6,968 nt of DNA from an uncultured Saprospiraceae bacterium (lineage in GTDB: Bacteria; Bacteroidota; Bacteroidia; Chitinophagales; Saprospiraceae): assembly GCA_937969485.1 (NCBI GenBank), contig CALBVQ010000212.1, forward strand, positions 1 to 6,968, read 5' to 3'. The notes under the pieces were generated by a model that ran no database searches, was not told where the DNA came from, and saw only the letters and a program-made list of their open reading frames with translations. A program made the translations under genes and the position numbers. Shown here piece after piece: positions 1-5,414 of the stretch. Within the stretch, counting starts at the first letter, position 1, and each line of letters begins with the position of its first letter.

Positions 1-29
1 AAAGAGAATGGGAGCTCAACAGTTCTTTT
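1..29. repeat. Terminal direct repeat, left copy (29 bp)
   Basis: The first 29 bases (AAAGAGAATG...AGTTCTTTT) are identical to the last 29 bases of the window (6940-6968), in the same orientation. This is either an assembly overlap from a circular molecule or the shared edge of a longer repeat present on both sides of the segment. The repeat also forms the left arm of the hairpin at 7-86. Confidence 0.95.
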
Positions 30-86
30 GAGGCGCAGGCGTGGTCCCCATCACGGTGAGCATCAAAAGAGCTGGACGTTCCCATT
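7..86. other. Long imperfect hairpin of unknown function
   Basis: Positions 7-13 (AATGGGA) pair with 80-86 (TCCCATT). Positions 20-31 (CAGTTCTTTTGA) pair with 63-74 (TCAAAAGAGCTG) over 12 continuous positions with one T-G wobble. An internal loop of 6 and 5 nt separates the two helices. Inside the loop, CGTG (40-43) can pair with CACG (52-55). The region is clearly richer in G and C than its surroundings. It is not followed by a T-run on either strand, so it is not a classical intrinsic terminator. It could be a structured RNA, a recombination or transposition hairpin, or part of a repeat element. I do not recognise the family. Confidence 0.6.
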
Positions 87-118
87 GTCGAAGCAGTTTC
101 AGCTCGTAATAGATATCT

Positions 119-253
119 TAATGCATATTTCGGGTTAAATCAAGCACAAGGCAGAAAACGCAAGGATAGCCTTAGCTATCATTAGTATTTCTAACGAAGT
201 AATTACTTTTATAAACTTGAAAATATGCGAAATTCTAAAACAGAATTGGTATA
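119..253 (+). repeat. Dispersed repeat element, copy A (135 bp)
   Basis: The left end (119-140, containing TAATGCATATTTCGGG) matches the reverse complement of 6891-6912 at 20 of 22 positions. The right end (236-253, TAAAACAGAATTGGTATA) is a perfect 18-bp match to the reverse complement of 6848-6865. The two ends are not inverted copies of each other. The interior differs from copy B and contains nested inverted repeats. Conserved ends around a variable centre suggest a MITE-like or REP-like non-autonomous element. No transposase is encoded within it. Confidence 0.8.
123..228. repeat. Nested inverted repeats inside copy A
   Basis: The outer arms GCATATTT (123-130) and AAATATGC (221-228) are perfect complements. 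The central stem GATAGC (165-170) and GCTATC (175-180) is perfect around the 4-nt loop CTTA. Partial complementarity lies between these stems, so the whole interior can fold into one long imperfect hairpin. Copies B and C lack the central stem. Confidence 0.7.
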
Positions 254-563
254 AGCAGTTGGTGCGCGATTGGGCTTCAAAGACTTGGTTTCGATGAAGT
301 CAAAATATTACTTCTTGTTGCAGAAAATCATGCGCTAACACTATGCTTTTATTAGTTGTAATAATAAGTTTTATCCTTAATACTAGCTTACAAAATAATT
401 CGCTGTGAAGTATATATGACGGGCTTCCACGAATCTCGTACTATGAAATAATGCGAATATCTCCCCACCCCTCAGTCCCTCCCTCCCCAGAAAATCCTTA
501 CTTGCTTCATTGTCACTTATGCTGAATTTAATTCTATCCATTTTCCTAGAACTTGAACACCTT
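254..563. other. Gene-free AT-rich spacer downstream of glpK
   Basis: I see no supported gene here. Short open frames on both strands lack credible starts, and one minus-strand frame merely starts inside glpK. Visible structure is limited to an AT-only hairpin (TTATTA at 349-354, TAATAA at 359-364, loop GTTG), distant complementary arms ATTCGC (398-403) and GCGAAT (453-458), and the C-rich tract at 463-488. The 3' end of the glpK transcript must fall in or beyond this stretch, but no clear stem plus T-run terminator is visible on the minus strand. Confidence 0.6.
463..488 (-). other. G-quadruplex-type motif in the glpK 3' region
   Basis: The plus strand carries five C-runs: 463-466 (4), 468-471 (4), 477-479 (3), 481-483 (3) and 485-488 (4), separated by 1, 5, 1 and 1 bases. 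The minus strand, which is the coding strand of glpK, therefore has five G-runs of 3-4 with loops of 5 nt or less. This satisfies the usual G3+N1-7 rule with a spare run. It starts about 75 nt past the glpK stop codon and stands out in AT-rich DNA. Folding in vivo is inferred. Confidence 0.7.
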
Positions 564-2039
564 TTACTCCACCCATCCCTTGCATCGCTCAACTCCCTTT
601 TTCCACATCCCATACTTCTTTTTTCGTTCTTCCCTTTCCATCTTTACTTCAAACACTCGGCCAATCTCTTTCATCTTAAGCAGGTCTTCTACTGTCCACA
701 ACCCACTCTCCAATCCCGCCAAATATGCTGCACCTTGAGCAGTGGACTCGATTACACTAGGTCGCTCTACTTTTACGTCCAGTATATCTGCTTGAAACTG
801 CATTAAGTAATTGTTTTGCACGGCTCCACCATCTACTTTTAAGGACTTGAGTTGGATGCCGCTATCTTGCTCCATTGCCTCAAGAACATCCTTACTTTGA
901 AAAGCCAAGGATTGTAAAGTTGCCTTCGCAATGTCATTCTTGTCCGTGTCTCGAGTCAAACCAAAAATTGCTCCTCTTGCATACATATCCCAATAAGGGG
1001 CTCCTAGTCCTGCAAATGCAGGGACCACTACAATTTCTTCACTGCTAGATTCATTCGCCATTTCTTCTGTTTCACTAGCTTGAGCGAATAGCTGTAAACC
1101 GTCTCGTAACCACTGAATAGCCGCTCCTGCTATAAAGACACTTCCTTCAAGAGCATAGTCCACTCCTCCATTAGGATTTGCAGCCAAGGTCGTAAGCAAC
1201 CCATGATGTGATGTCACCTTTTCTGCTCCTACATTCATCAACATGAAACATCCTGTTCCGTAAGTGTTTTTGGCGGAACCCCGACTAAAACAGCATTGAC
1301 CGAACAGAGCTGCTTGCTGATCTCCTGCAACTCCCAGTATGGGAATTACAGTGCCTTCATGATTGAAATTCCCAAACTTGGAGCGAGAAGATTGAACCTG
1401 TGGCAACATAGAACTTGGGATATTCAACTCTCGCAACATCTTTTTATCCCATTCCAACTTATCAATGTTGAATATCATTGTTCGAGAGGCATTTGTATAA
1501 TCTGTCTTGTGAGACCTGCCTTCTGTTAACTTGTAAATCAAGAAACTATCTACTGTACCAAAACACAATTCTCCCGCTTCTGCTCGATCTCTAACACCAT
1601 CTACATTTTCTAATATCCAATTGATTTTTGTCCCTGAAAAATATGCATCGATCACCAGACCAGTTGAATTTTTAACGTAACTTTCTAAATTCTTACCTTT
1701 CAACTCGCTACAAAAATCACTGGTCCGTTTATCCTGCCACACAATGGCATTGTACACAGGATCTCCAGTTTTCTTATCCCATACAATAGCTGTTTCTCTC
1801 TGGTTTGTGATGCCAATAGCTTGAATCTCACTCCATGAAATTCCAGCCTTTTGAACAGCATCTATCATCACCCCATATTGGGATTCCCAAATTTCGGTAG
1901 GATCGTGCTCTACCCAACCAGCATGAGGATATATTTGAGTGAATTCCTTTTGGGCGGAAGCCCTAATTTTTCCATACTGATCAAACAATATCGCACGAGA
2001 ACTACTCGTACCTTGATCAAGAGATAAGATGTATTTCAT
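564..2039 (-). CDS. glpK: Glycerol kinase
   Basis: A cytoplasmic FGGY-family kinase that phosphorylates glycerol with ATP to sn-glycerol 3-phosphate, the entry step for glycerol catabolism and lipid precursors. The protein has 491 residues, against about 502 in E. coli. The N-terminal phosphate-binding loop is DQGTSSSR (8-15). The glycerol-contact residues are visible as R82-E83 in TNQRET, Y133 in DAYFSGTK, and the catalytic base D240 in GDQQAALFGQ. The FGGY signature region GGAVQNNYLMQFQADIL lies in the C-terminal half. The ATG at 2039 gives a complete N-terminus (MKYILSLDQG). It begins 2 bp after the stop codon of the upstream transporter, so the two genes are probably co-transcribed and translationally coupled. 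No Shine-Dalgarno sequence is seen. The last 25 or so residues are rich in Lys, Glu and Arg. No glpF or glpD lies in the window. The assignment is very secure. Confidence 0.97.
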   Translation of the reverse strand: MKYILSLDQGTSSSRAILFDQYGKIRASAQKEFTQIYPHAGWVEHDPTEIWESQYGVMIDAVQKAGISWSEIQAIGITNQRETAIVWDKKTGDPVYNAIVWQDKRTSDFCSELKGKNLESYVKNSTGLVIDAYFSGTKINWILENVDGVRDRAEAGELCFGTVDSFLIYKLTEGRSHKTDYTNASRTMIFNIDKLEWDKKMLRELNIPSSMLPQVQSSRSKFGNFNHEGTVIPILGVAGDQQAALFGQCCFSRGSAKNTYGTGCFMLMNVGAEKVTSHHGLLTTLAANPNGGVDYALEGSVFIAGAAIQWLRDGLQLFAQASETEEMANESSSEEIVVVPAFAGLGAPYWDMYARGAIFGLTRDTDKNDIAKATLQSLAFQSKDVLEAMEQDSGIQLKSLKVDGGAVQNNYLMQFQADILDVKVERPSVIESTAQGAAYLAGLESGLWTVEDLLKMKEIGRVFEVKMEREERKKKYGMWKKGVERCKGWVE

Positions 2040-2041
2040 AA

Positions 2042-3343
2042 TTATTCTGTAATAGCATTGGACTCACTCTTTATCGTAACAGTGGATAAAATGACGAATC
2101 CAATTATGAATAATACCGCTAGCCCAAATACACTAATTCGCATATCATCAAAAACAATTTCTAATATCGCAAATAGGGCCGTTCCGAAAACTACACTTAA
2201 CTTAAAAAGTACATCGTAAAAACTGTAGTAACACGCCAAGTCTGTCTCATTTTTATCGAGCATCTTAGAATATGTTGACCGTGACATGGATTGTATTCCT
2301 CCCAATACTAGTCCCACGAATCCAGCAATCAAATAAAATGGCAGTTTGCTCGTTACAAATGAAGCTAAGACACATATTACTGCCCATATCGCTATCATCA
2401 ATAACATAGAAAATTTACTGGATCGTAGCTTTGCGATATACGAAAAAAGGTAAGCTCCAGGTATCGCTATTAGTTGCAGTATCAAGATGATTCCTATCAA
2501 CTCAACGGCCTCGAATCCCAGTACCTTAGACGCGAAAGCACTTGCTAAAAAAATCACTGTTTGTACTCCTGAAAAATAGAAGAAAAAAGCAATCAAGTAG
2601 CGTTTGGTTTGCGGCTTTTCTTTCAGATTTTTGTAAGCTTTCTTAATTTCTTGAAAGCCGTTCATGAGCATATCTTTGCTTCCTTCTTTTTTTACACGGT
2701 ATCTAGGAAGTCTATTGAAGGTAATTTGGGCGAAGCTAATCCACCACAATCCTACTAAAATAAATCCTATCCTATAAGGAAGCAACGCATCTGTAATTCC
2801 GAAAAATTCAGGCTTAAAACCCATGAACAAGATAAAAACAAGTAGTAGTACTGAGCCAAAATATCCGTAGGAATACCCTTTAGCACTTACTTTATCGTAT
2901 TGATCTTCCGAGGCAATGTCCGGTAAAAAGGAATCATAAAAAACCAATCCGCCAGCGCAACCAACTGTTGCTACGACGAAAGCAATAATTCCCACCCACA
3001 TCGTCGCATCACCCTTGAACCAGAATAATGCAATACAACCCATGGATCCAATCAAAGTGAAAAACTTTAGAAAATTTTTCCTATTTCCTGCGAAATCTGC
3101 CACTCCACTTAAAATCGGTGTTGTTGCTGCAATTATGATGTAGGCAATTGAAACAAGCAGAGAGTAAAAAGCAGAATTCACAATCTCCACACCAAAAAAC
3201 TTGATGTATGGATCTGTATTAGCGATAAAATAGTTGGGGAAAATGGCTGTAGAAATGACTAAAAAGTAGGCAGAATTTGCCCAGTCGTAGAAAGCCCAGC
3301 CATTAATAATTTTCTTGTTATTCTTTGCTATAGTTTGAGACAC
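2042..3343 (-). CDS. UMF1/Atg22-like MFS transporter
   Basis: An inner-membrane transporter of 433 residues with about 12 hydrophobic segments. A charged cytoplasmic loop (about 211-248) separates two six-helix halves, as in the major facilitator superfamily. The N-terminal NGWAFYDWANSAY (14-26) and the segment around 132-164 (GGLVFYDSFLPDIA, then YSYGYFGS) are typical of the UMF1/Atg22-like family. A motif-A-like loop GVADFAGNRK lies at 80-89, and GGIQSMSRSTYSKM lies late in the protein. Substrates of bacterial members are mostly unknown; the yeast relative exports vacuolar amino acids. The start is GTG: the codon immediately upstream is TAC, an in-frame TAA lies seven codons further out, and no ATG precedes the family motif. 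With glpK starting 2 bp after its stop, a role in uptake or efflux of glycerol or a related compound is possible, but this is inference from context only. Confidence 0.9.
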   Translation of the reverse strand: MSQTIAKNNKKIINGWAFYDWANSAYFLVISTAIFPNYFIANTDPYIKFFGVEIVNSAFYSLLVSIAYIIIAATTPILSGVADFAGNRKNFLKFFTLIGSMGCIALFWFKGDATMWVGIIAFVVATVGCAGGLVFYDSFLPDIASEDQYDKVSAKGYSYGYFGSVLLLVFILFMGFKPEFFGITDALLPYRIGFILVGLWWISFAQITFNRLPRYRVKKEGSKDMLMNGFQEIKKAYKNLKEKPQTKRYLIAFFFYFSGVQTVIFLASAFASKVLGFEAVELIGIILILQLIAIPGAYLFSYIAKLRSSKFSMLLMIAIWAVICVLASFVTSKLPFYLIAGFVGLVLGGIQSMSRSTYSKMLDKNETDLACYYSFYDVLFKLSVVFGTALFAILEIVFDDMRISVFGLAVLFIIGFVILSTVTIKSESNAITE

Positions 3344-3450
3344 GTAATCGATTTTGATGTTAAGTTAGGGATATTCTTCGATTCACCAAAACCAAACACC
3401 AATTACGTATTTAGATATCGACAAAGATTCTTATTTGTGCCAATAAAGCA

Positions 3451-3487
3451 GATAAAAAGCAAAATTATAAAGCAGAAATGGTATAAG
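3451..3487 (+). repeat. Dispersed repeat element, degraded copy C (right end)
   Basis: These 37 bases align without gaps to 219-255 of copy A with 30 matches. The terminal 19 bases (AAAGCAGAAATGGTATAAG, 3469-3487) match at 17 positions. A weak resemblance to the left end of the element may exist near 3401-3412, which would give a copy of about 88 bp, but I would not insist on it. The copy sits in the divergent promoter region and overlaps the candidate -7 element of the transporter operon. Confidence 0.6.
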
Positions 3488-3496
3488 TATGATGTT

Positions 3497-3510
3497 CTGA
3501 ATAAATTCAG
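3497..3510. promoter_or_regulatory. Perfect 6-2-6 palindrome, possible operator
   Basis: CTGAAT (3497-3502) and ATTCAG (3505-3510) form a perfect inverted repeat around AA, 28 bp upstream of the rimK start codon. The size and symmetry suit a dimeric regulator site, but no regulator gene is nearby and chance occurrence in AT-rich DNA cannot be excluded. Confidence 0.35.
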
Positions 3511-3519
3511 TAATTTCAC

Positions 3520-3532
3520 TTCATAAAATGAA
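3520..3532 (+). promoter_or_regulatory. Small hairpin just before the rimK start
   Basis: TTCAT (3520-3524) and ATGAA (3528-3532) are complementary around an AAA loop, covering the place where a ribosome-binding site would sit (about 6 to 18 nt before the ATG). The hairpin could affect initiation of rimK. With only five A/T-rich pairs it is weak, and no Shine-Dalgarno sequence is present. Confidence 0.25.
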
Positions 3533-3537
3533 ACTTT

Positions 3538-4422
3538 ATGAACTTCCTAGTACTCTCCCGTAATCCAGCTCTTTACAGTACACAGAGCATTGTTCAAGCT
3601 GGCCGTCGTCGGGGTCATTACATGCGTGTCATTGATCACATGCAGTGCGACTTGATCATGGAAAAAGGAAAACTTCAAGTAGTCTATCAAGGCGAATTAA
3701 TAGATGACTATCAGGCGATAATTCCTAGAATAGGGAATACTGCCACAAATTACGGAGCAGCTGTAGTTCGCCATTTCGAGATGATGGGCGTTTTTTCCAC
3801 CTTAGATCACGAATCTTTGCTACGTGCAAGAAACAAGATAAGTTCACTTCAGCTTCTTGCGGCACATGGCATAGGGATTCCCAAAACTGTGATCTCTAAC
3901 AATCCTTACACCGTCAGTGAAAGTCTCGATTCGCTTGGCAGTTTACCAGCAATCATTAAACTGGAGAATGGGACTCATGGAATTGGAGTAATACTCGCAG
4001 ATAATAAAAAAAATGCAGAGTCTCTGCTGGAGACGTTTCATAAGTTGAAGCAACGTGTACTAATTCAAGAATATATAAAAGAGGCGAAAGGTGCGGATAT
4101 CCGTGTGCTTATAGTAAATGACAAAATTACTGGTATTATGCAAAGACAGGCGCAACCTGGTGAATTTCGAAGTAATCTGCATAGAGGTGGAAATTCTTTC
4201 GTTGTGAGATTGACTGAAGAAGAGGCTGTTACCGCCAAAAAAGCCGCCCGTATCATGGGTCTTAAAGTCTGCGGAGTGGACATGCTTCGTTCAAGTAAAG
4301 GTCCACTAATCCTTGAAGTAAATGCATCTCCAGGTCTTGAGGGAATTGAAACGACAACCAAAATAGATATTGCGGGAAAAATTATACAATTTTGCGAGGA
4401 TAATGTAACAAAGAATTTATGA
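3538..4422 (+). CDS. rimK: RimK-type ATP-grasp glutamate ligase
   Basis: An ATP-grasp carboxylate-amine ligase of 294 residues, close in length and sequence to E. coli RimK (300), which adds glutamates to the C-terminus of ribosomal protein S6. The N-terminal domain opens with NFLVLSRNPALYS and contains IIPRIGN (61-67). The central ATP-binding part shows K100, K141 in IIKLENGTHGIGV and the hinge QEYIKEAKG (177-185). The loop RQAQPGEFRSNLHRGG (203-218) is almost as in E. coli. Metal ligands are D248, E260 and N262 in LILEVNASPGLEG. A TGA ends the frame directly upstream, so the ATG at 3538 is the first possible ATG start. The stop overlaps the next start (ATGA), indicating translational coupling to a zinc carboxypeptidase. 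The S6 target is known for enterobacteria; the substrate here is inferred and may differ. Confidence 0.93.
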   Translation: MNFLVLSRNPALYSTQSIVQAGRRRGHYMRVIDHMQCDLIMEKGKLQVVYQGELIDDYQAIIPRIGNTATNYGAAVVRHFEMMGVFSTLDHESLLRARNKISSLQLLAAHGIGIPKTVISNNPYTVSESLDSLGSLPAIIKLENGTHGIGVILADNKKNAESLLETFHKLKQRVLIQEYIKEAKGADIRVLIVNDKITGIMQRQAQPGEFRSNLHRGGNSFVVRLTEEEAVTAKKAARIMGLKVCGVDMLRSSKGPLILEVNASPGLEGIETTTKIDIAGKIIQFCEDNVTKNL

Positions 4423-5414
4423 GTGCAAAGAGGGTGAAAGAAAAGAAAGTAAAGTCCATTGATGACATTACAATTAACAAGTCCAAAGTCCAACCAGGAG
4501 AAAACACAATGATTCGTCTGCCTGTAGGTCGATTACCTTCCAATACCAAAATCTATATCAAAGCTCACGTATTCCGAAGCGAATATCCGGGACCTACAGT
4601 GCTTATCTTAGGTGGTGTGCATGGTGATGAAATCAATGGTGTCGAAACCATAAGAAGGTTAATCTATGAAGACAAACTAACGGACCTCAAATGTGGAACC
4701 GTCATCGCTATTCCTATCGTAAACATATATGGATTCATCAATTTTTCTCGTGCTGTGCCTGACGGAAAAGATGTCAATAGGTCATTTCCTGGTAGCTTAA
4801 ATGGTTCATTGGCTAGTCGAGTTGCTCGTGTAATTACATTGAAAATCTTACCTCAAGTTGATTACATTATTGACCTTCACACAGGGGGTTCTAGTCGCTT
4901 CAATTTTCCGCAAATCCGATACACCTCAAGTGATCCTAGAGCACTAGAACTTGCTAAGGTTTTCGGTGCTCCCTTTGTGATTAAGAAGCCTTTGATATCT
5001 AAGTCGCTTCGCAAGATTGCAAAGGATAAAAATATTCCAGTTGTTGTTTTTGAAGGTGGCGAATCCTTGAGATTTGATGGGCCTTCTATTCAGATTGCCT
5101 CTCAAGGAATTCAACGTGTGTTGAATCATCTTGAAATGTCAGAAAGAACAGTTCCAGCTGCAGAAAGACAGATACACTTTGTTAAAACTGTATGGATTCG
5201 CGCTTCGCATTCCGGTCTCTTTATGTGGTCGAAGCAGAGTGGTAATAGGGTATTGAAAGGAGAAATCATAGGTGTCATTAATGATCCTCAAGGCATCAGT
5301 TCTGCCTCAGTCATCGCTTCTAGAGATGGATACATCATTGGTCACAATAACGCGAGCGTTGTCAATCAAGGAGATGCATTATTCCATATTTCATACGACT
5401 ATGAAATACTCTAG
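4419..5414 (+). CDS. AstE/AspA-like zinc carboxypeptidase (M14 superfamily)
   Basis: A predicted cytoplasmic metallohydrolase of 331 residues in the succinylglutamate desuccinylase/aspartoacylase family, which hydrolyses amide bonds of acylated or peptide-linked acidic amino acids. The zinc ligands are H68 and E71 in GGVHGDE and H154 in IIDLHTGG. DVNRSFPG (118-125) carries the substrate-binding Asn-Arg pair. The catalytic Glu is probably E212 or E215 in VVVFEGGES. The C-terminal part (about 253-328, with GEIIGVINDPQG and ASRDGYIIG) looks like the small beta-barrel domain common in this subfamily. The first 30 residues are Lys-rich. The ATG overlaps the rimK stop by 4 bp, which supports this start. 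Next to a ligase that adds glutamate, the likely role is removal or processing of such tails, but the exact substrate is inferred. No signal peptide is seen. Confidence 0.88.
   Translation: MSAKRVKEKKVKSIDDITINKSKVQPGENTMIRLPVGRLPSNTKIYIKAHVFRSEYPGPTVLILGGVHGDEINGVETIRRLIYEDKLTDLKCGTVIAIPIVNIYGFINFSRAVPDGKDVNRSFPGSLNGSLASRVARVITLKILPQVDYIIDLHTGGSSRFNFPQIRYTSSDPRALELAKVFGAPFVIKKPLISKSLRKIAKDKNIPVVVFEGGESLRFDGPSIQIASQGIQRVLNHLEMSERTVPAAERQIHFVKTVWIRASHSGLFMWSKQSGNRVLKGEIIGVINDPQGISSASVIASRDGYIIGHNNASVVNQGDALFHISYDYEIL

Larger units (their letters stand above)
3344..3537. promoter_or_regulatory. Divergent intergenic region with promoters for both operons
   Basis: This 194-bp AT-rich gap separates the start codons of the minus-strand transporter-glpK pair and the plus-strand rimK operon, so it must contain both promoters. 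On the minus strand, TAATTTTG (3467 down to 3460) matches the Bacteroidota -7 consensus TAnnTTTG. I see no good TTG element at the expected -33 spacing, so this is a weak call. No convincing consensus promoter was found for rimK. The gap also contains the degraded repeat copy C and two short palindromes. Confidence 0.5.

Noticed and set aside
7..86. Integron attC site
   Set aside because: The two-helix layout resembles a folded attC and GCTCAAC at 14-20 fits RYYYAAC, but that box is not at the outer end, no matching GTTRRRY box exists, and no integrase or cassette organisation is present.
383..806. Open frames of 61-98 codons on both strands around the end of glpK
   Set aside because: They overlap the secure glpK coding region, have low-complexity translations and no family resemblance.
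1332..1364. Possible HPr-phosphorylated histidine in glycerol kinase (H227)
   Set aside because: A His lies before GDQQ, but its spacing to that motif seems one residue off from the regulated Firmicutes enzymes as I recall them, and the surrounding residues differ. No PTS regulation is claimed.
1296..1529. Plus-strand open frame inside glpK
   Set aside because: It is antisense to the conserved glpK core; constraint on the glpK codons explains it.
3335..3526. Plus-strand open frame of 63 codons in the divergent intergenic region
   Set aside because: It begins inside the transporter gene, crosses the repeat remnant, has no ribosome-binding site or family signal, and ends just before rimK.
4065..4493. 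Minus-strand open frame of 142 codons across rimK and the M14 gene
   Set aside because: It lies opposite two well-supported overlapping genes and has no recognisable domain.
5272..5400. Longer in-frame start for the DD-peptidase at 5272
   Set aside because: The extension overlaps the coding end of the preceding gene and would bury the signal peptide 43 residues inside the protein. The ATG at 5401 gives a proper exported N-terminus.
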